A stretch of DNA of 64,000 nucleotides, taken from contig MU831827.1 in assembly GCA_029204225.1 (NCBI GenBank), positions 1 through 64,000 of the forward strand. The letters run 5' to 3'. Origin of the DNA: Diphasiastrum complanatum. Taxonomy: Eukaryota; Streptophyta; Lycopodiopsida; Lycopodiales; Lycopodiaceae. The translations under genes and the position numbers were made by a program. How positions within the stretch are numbered: position 1 is the stretch's first letter; each line of letters starts with the position of its first letter. The notes under the pieces are model-generated. The model was not told the origin of the DNA. It saw only the letters and a list, made by a program, of their open reading frames with translations, and did not search any database. Shown piece by piece: positions 44,303 to 57,170 of this stretch.

Positions 44303-45010
44303 AAGATATTTTTAGAAAATACAACCATATAGAGTTAATGAGTGCAAGAAATAAACTCAAATAAATGAGTTAAGGGTTTAGGGTCGAACAAAAAAAGTGA
44401 CTCTTTGCATTCAACCATAGATGAATAAATTATAGTACACCACAATAATCACACGTTAACCACAATAATTACACTTTATAATAAATAAGTTAAACATTTG
44501 TACATGGTTTAGGGACAAATACAATTCAATTACATAACTAGTCAAGGTTCAAGATTATATAAAAAACTAGCTGCATCGAAAGATGGTTGGCAAATGTACG
44601 AATAAAAATGATAGATGTAAAAATATGTACACGTGTTTGTAAACATGGAAAAGCTAGCTATAGAGCCACAACACTAGCTAGATTTATCTAATTCCTCCTC
44701 ATCATCTCTGTCATGTGGAGCGTGTTCTTCCTGCATGCACAAGACACATGAATTAGGCTTCCAAAGAATTGTATGGGAGTGGGAGAGAATATCAAGTTTA
44801 AAGATCATAAAATGGATTTGATGTTGTATCTGAGGAGCAGCATCCTAGTTTATACGCATGCCCTGCCTCTCCAATATTGCCTGCATATTGTGGGCATACG
44901 CAAATGGCATACTCGTCATGTGTGGGAGAACGCCCCCATGGCGGACCGCTGCACAAGCATTCCAAATTATGATCATATAAAGAGAGCATTTTATTCCAAC
45001 GTGTCTTACG
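44303..45010. other. Unassigned AT-rich region
   Basis: No support for genes or termini. Confidence 0.35.
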
Positions 45011-45011
45011 A

Positions 45012-46444
<1,433 letters not shown>

Positions 46445-46499
46445 TCTTTGCATTTGATTGTTTTTTGGATTCATTTGATGGCGGTCTTTATGCAATGTG

Positions 46500-47275
46500 C
46501 TAAAATAATTTTATTAGTAAGGTCACTTCCTAGGTCTTGCAGTACTGAAACCAACCTTTATTGATGGATTTGTTGGACTCAACTTGTATGTATCTTCTAA
46601 AAATACAAATATACTACTGCTTTTGTATACTCGATTCAAACTTGTGTTTTGGAACCAACTCCCTTCAAATATATAACCAACTCAACAAGACTATCAAGGC
46701 TCAAAAATCAAATAATTGAGGCCAATTGTTGGTCAGTCTATACTTGAAGAGTAGACATAATTGTTGAGAGTGGGGATCATTTGTTTTCTTAGGCCAACTA
46801 TGGAGTTCCCCAGCAGGTTCATAAAAACATTTGTTAAGAAGTGTCATCATTTTAAGGACAAATGTAATTAAGAAGGCAACATGAATGCCTCAATGTAGTG
46901 AAAGAATCTAAAATATGTGGTAGTGTTGAGTCACATTTTGTTCATTTTGATGTTTCAACTGGGGCAGAAATTTTGTAATTTTGATATATCAGCTAAGGTG
47001 GTAATAATCTAGCATTGTTCAGGCACAAATTGCCAATGTTTACCAGATAACATTTTTTGAAAAGTAAAAATGTAAGAGCAGATGTCGGAACAGACCTCGA
47101 AATAAGAGATGCTATACTGCCTTAAACCGATCTACATATTTTGAGGTCCATTCCGACCTCCACTGATTCTCATTCATTATCAACATATTCATCAATAAAT
47201 GTAGAGATTTGTTTTTAAAAATGCATGGACATATTTTCATAAATCCTAATGTAAAATAAAATTGAATGTATTCCT
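46500..47275. other. Unassigned region before the CACTA remnant
   Basis: AT-rich with no open frame of note and no repeat partner recognised. Confidence 0.35.
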
Positions 47276-47351
47276 ACACTACGAAATGTACATCTACAAC
47301 AAAAAATAGGAGATAAACATTTATGTAAAAATTTATGAGCAGAGGTATATA

Positions 47352-47448
47352 GCGAGGCTAGCCATGTAGTGATGCACGTAGGCATGACTCACAAATGTAG
47401 GTGTAATCCGATCCATGCCTACATCCATCATTACATGGCTAGCCTTGC
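47352..47448. repeat. Imperfect 34-bp inverted repeat (hairpin)
   Basis: GAGGCTAGCCATGTAGTGATG..GTAGGCATG (47354-47386) is complementary, with few mismatches, to CATGCCTACATCCATCATTACATGGCTAGCCTTG (47414-47448), with a loop of about 27 bases. Confidence 0.85.
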
Positions 47449-47458
47449 TCTTCACAAG

Positions 47459-47540
47459 ATTGCAGTTGGCCTTGTCACAAACCAATGAGCATGGATCATA
47501 AAATTGCAGTTGGCCTTGTCCCAAATATAAATGAGCAGGG
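47459..47540. repeat. Short tandem repeat next to the hairpin
   Basis: TTGCAGTTGGCCTTGTC-CAAA...ATGAGCA-GGA occurs twice, about 44 bp apart, typical of subterminal repeats in CACTA elements. Confidence 0.75.
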
Positions 47541-47734
47541 ATTTAATTAGAATGATCTTAAAATTTGGCTTAATCTATCTTGTATTACTAAATTCGAGAG
47601 ACTAGTCGCACTAGCTATAGACTCAAATTTAGCTATTATATACATGTCTTGTATTTGTCTCAATGCATTCAATTAGTTTGTTTTATGTATTGTTGATGAT
47701 TTCTAATTTTGTGTTCCATACCATTGGCAACTGT

Positions 47735-48515
47735 CAAGGTGCACCGATGCAGATGGCAAGTTCACGTTCCTCATCTTCAGATCAGGAGACAGGACAATCA
47801 CATATTGGATCAGAGGCTTGGTTACACCAGAAAATACCATGCCCATGTACACGATTTAAGTATGCACTACGACGAGAGCGACGTACCACTATATCACACG
47901 TTCACATGTATGGAAAGATTGAGAGATAGTCATTATTTGTGCGGACGGAAGTCGATTCTTCAGTGAGTTTTAATTTGCAATGCACTTTGTATTAAACATA
48001 ATTGCACGACGCTCATTTTCCATGTATGTTGTTTGGCACCCTTTTTGATTGGAAGAATATTATGTTATTCTTGACTGTTGTTGCACTTGTATTGTGTAGA
48101 ACGATGACTCACACTCACATGACTATCGAAGAATTTAACTAGATGTTGCCATGCAATCCGCAAGATTCAGATGTGCAAGCGCACGAGAGCCACCACTTTC
48201 CTCACATACACCACCCGTGGACTTGGACGAAGATATGTCCCGAGGAGACACAGTACATGAGAATGTCTCATTCACAGCGCATGATCACGAGGGGTGACAT
48301 GGATGACATGATGGATGCATTCTTCACAAACCCACCCGAGGCCACATTGACAAGGGAAGAAGAGGTGATGCATGGCTTGGCCTCCACTCCTTTTTACGAG
48401 GGTGTACAAATGTCAAAGTTTTGAGCTTGTTTGCTACTTTTGAACTTGCAAACTATGGGTGGTCGGATGCGAGCGTCACGGAGTTGTTTGTGTAAGCTTG
48501 CTAGCTTTATGTGTG
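47735..48515 (+). pseudogene. CACTA TNP2-type transposase, N-terminal fragments
   Basis: The first piece (47735-47940) contains KIPCPCTRFKYALRRERRTTISHVHMYG. It matches the transposase-associated domain of plant CACTA proteins (IPCPC..C ... H....YG ... W..HG), with the second Cys pair damaged and the W-x-x-HG end out of frame. The second (48143-48515) reads DMDDMMDAFF, then LASTPFYEGVQMSKF, a stop, LLLLNLQ and, after a frameshift, GWSDASVTELF. This is the LYEG...K.S.L...L.LLNLK...GWSN.S...LL segment at the start of TNP2 transposases. Between them is non-coding sequence, probably an intron or deletion. The catalytic DDE region is absent. It is a dead remnant on the plus strand. Confidence 0.72.
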
Positions 48516-48520
48516 TTATA

Positions 48521-49855
48521 GACAAATTGCTCTCATCTCATTCTTGTGGTTTACATTAGTGGTTTAGAGTTTGTGAGGCATATTATGTTTTGTAAATGTG
48601 TAATACACTTTGTTTGAAAAGAAATAATACGTCTAAAATTTTCAACTTTTGCAAAAGAAATAACATAAGTTGGTTTCAAGGAAAAGAGCTGCAAGAGAGA
48701 TCGAGAATATTATTGATAGGATAAATCACATGAATATTGATTTTTGATCCTCATTATGTGACAAAAATTAACAGAATAGTCTTTGTACATTTAGTGCATT
48801 TGCAACTTTCATTTGTGATGTAGTGGTGTCTGGGCTTTCCAAAGGGCAATATACTATATCACATCCTTAACCAAATCGGAGTACACCACTATTACAAATA
48901 AAAAATTATGAAATAAATCAATATACATACATGTGATGGATCAACAGGTGCTCTATGTCGACTTGTGGAAGGGCTTGAAGATGAACCAGTCAATAGTTGT
49001 TCATTGAACTTTAATCTTGCTTGCTCTTTTTGAAGGAAGCGAGGAGGGAGGAAGTGATGATGAGTAGAACTTTAAATTTGAATGTAAGGCCTTGTAGAAG
49101 GCAATGGATGAAGGGGGAATTCATTCTCTCATCAATGTACTCTTTTTGAGATCAATATAATGTTTTGCCACTACGTCATTCTTGCAAAAATGTTGAATGC
49201 ATATCTTTTTACTTCATGAATGCATATGTATAGTCTATTGAATGCAAATATATCTATTGATGAATTCAATGCAATGTATAGTCTATTGAATGCAAATGCA
49301 TCTATTGATGAATTCAATGCAATGTATCTATTTTAGCACATGATTTGCATGCTAGAATGCACAATGGTAATGGAAAGCACAATGGAAAGTAATGGAAACC
49401 ACAATACAATGCATCAATAGATAACACATTAAGCTATTCACTAAATATCAAATGAACCAAGATAAATGTGAATTTACCTTTACTAGTGTATCTCTATTGT
49501 TTTGCAATCTTTTCGTTTCCATTTGCATGCACTTGATCTTTCAATACTTTGCAATAAAAGCTCTTTTATATTTCTCATATCCAAGCCTACATCACAAAAA
49601 AAAAGATCTTGAAACTTATACTAAAGGATTATGATCACAAAGCAAATACAACTAACATCCATCAATGGACTAAAAATACAAAACGCTATCAATGTTCATC
49701 AAAAAACTATCCATATTCTCACTCACATTCATCCCCATCTCATCCTTACTCCCATATCTTTTTCTCTCTCTCACACAAAAGACAAAAGAAGTCGACATCT
49801 AGTTTAGGAGCAAACTACATTTTAGTTCACGTGCCAAATTTTTATTTGGTCAAAA
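48521..49855. other. Unassigned region with small tandem repeat
   Basis: No gene found. Two copies of a 48-bp unit (starting TAGTCTATTGAATGC) lie at 49231-49278 and 49279-49326. Confidence 0.5.
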
Positions 49856-49857
49856 TA

Positions 49858-50335
49858 ATTTGCGTGGACTATCCACGCGTGGATAATCCACAAAAAAATT
49901 TAGAGAGTTGGATGTGTGGATACCTCGTGGATATAAAAGAAAATTTATCCATGGCCCCAACTCTTTGGAGTTTATGTGGATAAAATTTTTTTGCGTGGAA
50001 CATCCATGCGTGCATAATTTGCCACGCGATATCCACACGAAAGCCGAGTCTAAATTGTTTTGCATCTTACTATGGCATGGATAATCCACGCGTGGATAGT
50101 CCAGACAAAAAAACAATTCCCCTCCTCGGGATCGATCGTCGGAGGTTACGCCGGTGGCTAGTCGTCAGAGTTGGTGTGAAAGATCCACGTGTGGATTATC
50201 CATGTGATTTGAATTGCACGGTCTCTGGTGAATTATGGACAATTATTGCCAGAAATGATATCCGCGTGGAACATCCACGGGTGGAAAATCCACGTGTATA
50301 TCCACTCCAATCCACGACTATATCTACGTAAATTG
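49858..50335. repeat. Array of ATCCACGCGTGGAT palindromes
   Basis: About ten full or half copies of a palindrome with core CCACGCGTGG lie in 480 bp. Perfect ones are near 49871-49884 and 50084-50097; variants CCACGTGTGG at 50184-50194, and GCGTGGAACATCCACG-type pairs at 49993-50010 and 50263-50300. They are often spaced by AT-rich GGATAATCC joints. Composition is unlike the flanks. The core is the same as the array at 36430-36830, but the outer bases differ. Confidence 0.8.
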
Positions 50336-50399
50336 TTTTTGGCCGCGCGACCTCCTTTGTATTGTGCATGGATATTTGCTTCTTGTGTTCGTATGATTA

Positions 50400-50918
50400 T
50401 GGTTGAGAAACCACCATTAATTGATGTCCAGGTGGTTACTCGCCATAAAGACAAAGGGAAGGTAGTGAGGCAAGATGCCTATGAGGACGATGTGGGGCCA
50501 AGTACTAGCCAAATATCTAATACAGATGTCGGTCAGACGACTAGAGTCATGCATGAAGTGCTGACTCAACTACAACAGTCTCAAGGAACTAATTTCTCTC
50601 AAGAATTAGTTGACATTGTTGCTGATCAAATTAAAAATTTTGTCAACAATTATAAATTTCAGGTGACAATTGGTCAACTGATCCAGATTGCACCTTATTT
50701 GGTGAAATATATCCGTGCCAAGATGCTTGGGTGTAAGTTACTGAAAGGAGTACCTTCAGCAGCGGTTAACACCATTGTGCAATCCACTGAACAGGACATT
50801 GTTCTGACATTGGAGATTAACATTCAAGACATAGATATCCGAGGCGTCTAGATCGATAGAGGAGCAAGTGTCAATATAATTTATGAGGACACGTACAAGA
50901 TATTTACAATATACCCTC
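50400..50918 (+). pseudogene. Gypsy-4 protease region, 5' part
   Basis: A plus-strand frame includes VTRHKDKGKV, a long hydrophobic-helical stretch, and after a TAG stop near 50849 the retropepsin motif IDRGASVNIIYEDTY (D-x-G-A-S intact). This is the pre-protease/protease part of a Ty3/Gypsy pol. It is cut at 50918 by the Copia-3 insertion and resumes at 57778. The frame open back to 50228 covers unrelated palindromic sequence. Confidence 0.7.
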
Positions 50919-50923
50919 ACAAA

Positions 50924-51591
50924 TGTCGCAAAACTATCGCAAAATTTTCATGAATTCTATTCTATTCGCATTCATTTGATTTTTTTTTTTGCGGAAGTAC
51001 TTCAAGATTCTAAGCAAGCGACGACAGATCACAAAACGCAAAAATTCAAGCAATCAAGATGATGAGAACAATGAAAATGGAGAAGAGAGCAATTGTTTTA
51101 TCAGTTTCAGAGTTTAGAGTGAGTTGGTCAGTGTCTCACTTGTTGGCGACCTGACGCTCAGCTCGATCGATGTGTTCTGCTCGTTGGCAGACTTTCATGC
51201 ACAACTATAATCTCTATTTTTTGTCTCTCTGTTTTCTTCCTCCATTCTATCTCGTGTTGATCCAGAATGTATATTTATATCCACTGTGTGGAGTTTACAA
51301 GAGAGTTAAAACAAAGTATTACAAGACAAGTCTACGCTAATCAACTAGTTAGTTATTCTCTGCTATTGCTGACTCTTTCAGATGAGCGTGAGGTACAAGA
51401 TTCCACGCTCGTCGAGCTGCCACCTAGCAGCGCGAATTGTTTTCTTTTGCTTCGTGTCTCTTCGTTTCATTTCGTGGTCATCAGGGTCGAATTTTGAATA
51501 CTTTTCTTTCGACCTTTGGGGTATGTTCGCCCTTCGCCTTTCATTTTGTTTCGCTTCGTGACAAAGTTGCAGGAGTTCACAATTTTTGACA
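50924..51591 (-). repeat. Copia-3 3' LTR
   Basis: It begins TGTCGCAAAAC and ends TTTTTGACA on the plus strand, followed by the polypurine complement CTTCCTCTT. It is diverged from the 5' LTR by substitutions and indels. Confidence 0.82.
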
Positions 51592-54500
51592 CTTCCTCTT
51601 GAACCTTGCAACTTTGTATATTCAATCCAATTTTCTTTCTTTGCCTTGCAAAGAGTAGTTTGTCGAGCGACTTTGTCAACAGATCTGCAATCATATCTTC
51701 AGACTTTATGTACTAAACTCTGAGCTCTCCTTTTGAAATCAAGTATCTAATGTGGTGGTACTTCAGAGGTATATGTTTTGTCCTTGAATGGAAGATAGAA
51801 TCCTGGGATAGATATATGGCACTTTGGAAATCCATCATCATTGTGCTTGGTTCTCCTTGTGTATGCCAATTGCCTCCAACATCATCTGCAACCATACTAC
51901 CTCGTTCGCCATCTTTGAAGCTGCGGCATATTCAACTTCGCATGAGGATTGAGCTACCAGAGTTTGCTTCTTGCAGGTCCAGCTGATTGCTGCTCCACAT
52001 GCAATCAAACAACTTCCTATCACGGACTTGTTATCATCTTTGCAACTTGTCCAGCTTGCATCACTGTAGTGGTGCAGCTCTAATCCCTTGTCTTCTTTGT
52101 CTACTTTGTAGGTAAATCCCATATTTTGGGTGCCCTTTAGATATTGCAGGATTTGTTTCACCATTTTCTAATGCGTCTGCCAAGACTTGAAGAGAATTGG
52201 CTTAAAGCATAGACAGAGAAAGTCAAATCGGGCCTGGTACAGATTGTGAGGTACATTAGACTACCAATTAGGTTTTGGTAGGGTATATATTCCATCTTTT
52301 GTCTCTCCTTATCTTTATTTGGGCAATCCTGCTTCGTTAGTTTGGCTCCAACTATTATTGGTGTGGCTTTCTCTTTGCAGTGCATCATTCGGTACTACTT
52401 CAGCACTTTTTGAGTGTCTTTAGACTGGCTCAGATGCATTTCTCTTCTTGTTTGATCTCTTTTGATCTCCAGCCCAAGGCATTTTGTGTGACATCTGATT
52501 TGATTTTTCTTTTGTAAACCCATTTGCAGTCAACTATCTTTTTATTTTCAGGCAGTGGATCTAGTGTCCATGCCTCATTTTGCCTCGTTGATTCGATTCC
52601 TTCTGACATTGCCTGCTTCCAAAATTTTCCCTCTAGACTTTGGACAGCTTCTAGATACGTAGTTGGCTCTTCATGAAGCTGCAGTATTCGAATTCTGTGT
52701 CTTCGCTCCATTGAAGATTGTCAATGTATCGATCTGGAGGTCTCTTTGTCTTGTCGACCTTCTGGGTCTGATTCATCGTTGCTTGAATGTTTCTTCTTCG
52801 TTGAGTTGATTTTCGGCTTCCTGCTGCTCTAGAGTCTAGGGCTCAATATTCTGATTTGATATTTGTCCTTGATCTCCCTCTTGAATCGGCAGTAGTGTGA
52901 AGATCTCATGGCCTTTTTATCCTTCAATCCAGGAAATGTGGACTCATCGAACTTCACATCTCTTCTAGACACAACTTTCTTCGTGGTTGGATTGTAGAGT
53001 CTGTACACTTGTGATCCATTCGAGTATCCGACCATGATTGTCTGTTCTGATTTTTCATCGAGCTTGTTTCTTTGTTCCTTTGGTATGTGCCTGTATGCTG
53101 CACATCCAAATACACACACGTATGACAGATCAGACTTTCTGCCTATCCACATTTCGTACGGTGTTTTGTTTTCCAGGGCTGTCATCACTGATCTGCATAG
53201 GTGTATTGCTGCAGCTATTGCCTTAGTCCAAAATTGACCTGACAATCGAGCCTGTGCCATCATGCATCTAGCTCCTTCGACTAGCGTCTTGTTTCTTCTT
53301 TCTACGACACCATTATATTCGAGTGTGTACGTAGGAGTGAATTGATGCTCTATACCTTGTTTTTGGTAGAATCTAGAAAATTTTGTGCTCTTGTACTCGC
53401 CTCCATTATCAGACCTGATGATCTGAATATTCTTGGAGGTGTGTCTCTCTGCAAATGCCACAAACTTTTTGAAAGAGTCAAACACTTTAGATTTTTTCTT
53501 CAGGTAGTAGATCATTGTCATCTGGCTGTAATCATCAATGAATGTCAGAAAATACCTCAAACTTGAGAGTGAATCAATTTTCATTGGTCCACAGACATCT
53601 GAGTGGACGAGCTCAAGAACTTCCTTGGCTCTTCTTCTCTCATGTATGAATGGATTCCGATGATATTTGTCTTTTTGACATGCTTCACAGAATTCAGTGT
53701 CGGGTCAAGATATCTTCAGACTTGTGACTATATCCTTTTTGCTCATGTCGTAGAGGCTCCTCATGTTTAGATGATACATTCTTTTGTGCCAGAGTTGATC
53801 TTTGTTTCTTGATGCATTTCGTATGCTATCAGAATTGCTGATTATTTTGGCTTGGTAGAGGTTTCCTTCTCTGCTTCCAATTGTCAGCAACTTGTTTGTC
53901 ATTTTCTCGATCATTCAGCATACATTGCCATCTCTTTTGTTGCAGGTGATGTGTGAGGTTGCTCCTGAATCAATGACTACATCGTAGTCTTGTTCAGTGT
54001 AGCTTGTTGAAGCTTCATCAAGTATCGTGAAAGCTTCATCACCTTTGTCTGCATCCTTGGACGTCTCTGTAACATTTGCTTTCTCATCTTTGTTCTTTCT
54101 TTTCGGGTTGAATCTGCAGTCCTATGAAGAGTGCCCCTTCTTCTTGCAGTGCATGCAAGGTATTGTTGGGTTGAACCAACATCTATTGGCTGTGTGTTCT
54201 GGTTTGTGATAGTGATCACAGGAAGAAGATTATTGGTTGTTGTTGCCTCTGCTCGAAGACTTTGTGTTTGTCCTGTTGAATATGGGCTTGTTCTTGTTAT
54301 TCTTCCTTCCCTTCGTAAAAAGAGCTTTCTCCTGATCATTGCTTCTCTCTCCTTTCTCCCTCATCAGTCTCTCATCAGCGACAAGACTGATTGCTCTTTT
54401 GAATGTCATATATGGTAGACTTAGTATGAGCATTCTTAATGGTTGATAGAACGCAGGTAGGGACTTCATGAAGTACATTAGCTGTTGTGGTGCTGGGACC

Positions 54501-54629
54501 TGGTGCTCCTGTCCTGATGCATCGAGTTGAGCGAACATCATTCTGATCTTCTCAACATGCCGATCCAACTGGTTGCCATCCCATCATATACATTGTAGCT
54601 GATTGTGAAGATGCATCACTAAAGTAGCA
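51592..54629 (-). pseudogene. Copia-3 gag-pol, heavily decayed
   Basis: Minus-strand pieces in order are as follows. Gag runs from 54629 with HVEKIRMMFAQL and a knuckle region near 54120-54200. Protease (DSGATSHIT) is near 53960. GAG-pre-integrase (LWHKRMYHLN) is near 53800. Integrase is 53584-52829 with FIDDYSQMT, IRSDNGGEY and EYNGVVERRNKTL, and the RT beginning (CKWVYKRKIKSD) is near 52520. A large deletion near 52390-52430 removes the RT core including the YVDD box. RNase H fragments (LHHYSDASWTS, SSCEVEYAAASK) cover 52388-51713, with a tail ending near 51600. At least six frame changes or stops are visible. It belongs to a different Copia lineage from elements 1, 2, 4 and 5, since its LTR and gag are unlike theirs. 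Confidence 0.85.
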
Positions 54630-55329
54630 TGTGAAGAATTGCCAAAAATTGGCAAATCTAGCTTGATCAAAAACCATGTAGAATAGTGTAAATTGTGTAC
54701 ACAAGTGGGTCCCACACATGTGAGGCCATGATGCCACGTGGGAAACCCATCCTAATGTAGGCTAGGTCAAGTCCATAGGGTTGGTCATGTCATTTTGGTA
54801 GTGATTCCTAGTTTATAGGACCTAAATCCTAGATTTAAGGTGAAAATTTGACCAACTAGCTATCTCCAAGCATGACTCTAGGAAATAGACTAGGGTTTCA
54901 TTTTAGGTCAAGGAGAGTGAGTTAACTTCCTTATTACATTCTGGAAATCCACCTAACTTCAAGAAGGAATCGAATTTGCTATGTATTCCCTCTCTCCATA
55001 GTGAGAAGATAGAAAATTTTTGGAGCTCATTGGCAATCTCAAGCTAGTTCACTATGTACATTGAGTTTTTGTGATCCAAATGAAACCAAATCAATTTCTA
55101 CTTGTTTCTCAGGTTGAAGGCCGTACTAAAGCCTGTAGTACACACGTGTGGTCTTGTATCTCAATGTTAATCAATGCTTTTGATTGTTAATGCTTGTTGT
55201 TTGTCAAACTGCCAATCTAGATCAACTTTTTTGTGTCTAGTTTTTTGATAGATTGTTAAGCAAGCATCCAATCACTCTTGTGGATATTTTGTAGATCCAT
55301 TTATGGTCCTAAAGTACAGTACTTTCACA
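54630..55329 (+). repeat. Copia-4 5' LTR, 700 bp
   Basis: It begins TGTGAAGAATTG and ends TTTCACA (inverted termini TGTGAA/TTCACA), directly before TGGTATCAGAGC at 55330-55341. It carries ACACACGTGTGG at 55139-55150. The start resembles the Copia-5 LTR. Confidence 0.82.
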
Positions 55330-55341
55330 TGGTATCAGAGC
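55330..55341 (+). other. Copia-4 primer-binding site
   Basis: TGGTATCAGAGC, the initiator-Met-tRNA primer site, abutting the LTR end (its first T overlaps the junction). Confidence 0.9.
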
Positions 55342-56108
55342 CAAGTACAAGAGCATAAGCCATTGATCTAATGCAAATCCATTTTTAGCAAGTTTTGGTG
55401 CTAAAAACTAGTATTGAGAGGGCAAGCTAGAATCTTGATTTTTGTGAAGAGATTTGATCCCAAACTTGGTAGGGGTCCAAATCCGTACTGTCCACATGTG
55501 TGGGCACCTCTTAACCTGCATTTAATGCATGGTATTCATTTGATCCAAAAAAATTCAATTTGTGAGCTATTGGTGTAATTTTTGGTGGAGATCCTAGGAT
55601 AATCTACCAAGATCATTTGCCATTGATTAGATTTGAATTTGTTTCATGAAATCTAATTAATCTAGGCTGAGTTCAAGTCCTATTAAGATTAAAAACAGGT
55701 CTTGAAAGTACACCAAGAAGGAAGAAAGAGATTAAGTCATTTTTTTGTCCAAAAATAGCCAAAATTGGCAAGATTTGATTGTAAGTAGATTTCACATCGT
55801 CTTATCTTCATTCCAACTTTGTGAGGGAGTGCTAGAACTGAGATTATAAGTCCATTTGTTGGATTAGAAATCTAATTTGAGTGAAAAACTACAAGAGAGA
55901 GACCTTAGTGAGTTTCTAGAGACAATCAAATCCATTTCTTGGCAAGATTTGTTTGAAAGTAGTTTTTACTTCATCTTATCTTCATTCCAGTTTTGTGAAA
56001 GAGTGATAGAACTATGATTATAAGTCCATTTGTTGGATTAGAAATCAAATTTGTGAAACACTGCAAGTGTGAGACCTTTGTGAGTTTCAAGTCAATCAAA
56101 TCTATTTC

Positions 56109-56981
56109 TTGTTTGTAGAAGTCACTAGTAAGATGGGATCTGCTGGAGCATACCTTCTAGAAGCTAGTGAGAGGTTGAATTCTACAAATTATGCTATTTG
56201 GAAGGTTAGAATGGAGTCACTCTTAGTGCTCCAAGACCTTTATGAGTTCTTGATTGAAGATGAAGATGAACCTCTAGGTGCACAAGAGTTAGCTAGATAC
56301 AAGAAGAGATCTAGGCTTGCACTTCATTGTGTGAAGATGAATGTGAGCAATGATTTGTTGAGAGAAGTATCAGCATGTACTAGTGCTAAAGAGGCTTGGG
56401 AGTCTTTAACATCAATCTATGAGTCTAGCAACACTTCTAGAGTTCTTATGCTTAGAAATCAAATTTTGCAAAGTATGAGAAGAAGTGAGGAGAGTGCACA
56501 TGATTATGTACTCAGAATCAAGTCTCTAAATAGGGAGTTGGCTTCCATTGGAGAGAAGATTCATGATGGAGAGCTTGTACAAATTGCCCTTAATGGTCTA
56601 GGAGATGACTTTGCAAATTTGTTCCAAAGTTTTGCCATCCAAGACACTTTGCCAACTATAGAAAAACTTCACAGTGTATTAGTGGCTGAAGAGTGTAGGA
56701 TGCTCCATGCAAAATCTAGGATGAGTTCCTTGTCTTTGCAGGATGGTGATGAGAAAGCCAATTTCTCAGTCAAGGGCAAAAAGAAGACCAATGGAAAGAA
56801 GAAGCATCCAAAGGAGGCCAAAGAAGAGGATGATGCATCAAGCTCAAAGGACAAGTCAAAGCAAAAATGCTTCTTTTGTGGAAGGAAGGGGCATTATGCA
56901 TCTGAATGCTACAAGAGGCTAAGAGCACAAGTGGAGGAGGACAAACAAGGAAACCTTGCAAAGGAGGAGGAGGAAAATTGA
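56109..56981 (+). pseudogene. Copia-4 gag, truncated polyprotein (290 aa)
   Basis: An open frame with the typical gag start (LLEASERLNSTNYAIWKVRMESLL), a helical capsid region and a zinc knuckle CFFCGRKGHYASEC near residues 255-268. A second in-frame Met at 56133 (MGSAGAYLLEAS) aligns better with Copia-1 and Copia-2 and may be the real start. The frame ends at a TGA (56979-56981) where the sequence changes abruptly to tandem repeats of the Copia-3 5' LTR region. The stop is therefore created by the truncation. Protease, integrase, RT and RNase H are absent. The gag itself has no internal defects, so the truncation may be fairly recent. Confidence 0.88.
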
Positions 56982-56982
56982 A

Positions 56983-57170
56983 GGTGTTAAAAAATATTTG
57001 GACTTTTGAACTGTCACAAAATTGTCGCAAACATTTCGCTAAAAAGTCAAGGGTATTTAATATAGTTGAACTTTTGAGCTGTCGTGAACATTTTGCCAAA
57101 AAGGTCGAGGGTGTTTAAAATAGTTGAACTTTTGGACTGTCGCAAAACTTTTGCAAACATTTTGCGAAGC
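56983..57170. repeat. Three-unit tandem repeat, 59-67 bp
   Basis: Units begin near 56983, 57051 and 57109 and share TAGTTGAACTTTTG-(A/G)CTGTCG and a following CATTT-GC-AAAA block. The third unit runs into the Copia-3 5' LTR start at 57138. It lies between the truncated Copia-4 and that LTR, at the place of the Copia-3 primer site, for which no initiator-Met motif is visible. Confidence 0.8.

Larger units (their letters stand above)
47276..48520 (+). mobile_element. CACTA (En/Spm) transposon remnant
   Basis: It holds a possible terminus (CACTACGAAATG at 47278), a long hairpin and a short tandem repeat in the subterminal position, then transposase pieces. No matching 3' terminus was found, so the extent is uncertain. 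Confidence 0.55.
54630..56981 (+). mobile_element. Copia-4, truncated, inserted in Copia-3 gag
   Basis: 5' LTR, primer site, leader and gag in the orientation opposite to Copia-3. The Copia-3 gag reading stops exactly where this LTR starts. Everything after the gag zinc knuckle is missing. Confidence 0.8.

Noticed and set aside
47278-47289. CACTACGAAATG as a proven CACTA terminus
   Set aside because: No matching 3' end (CATTTCGTAGTG) or 3-bp target duplication was found, so it is kept only as a possibility.
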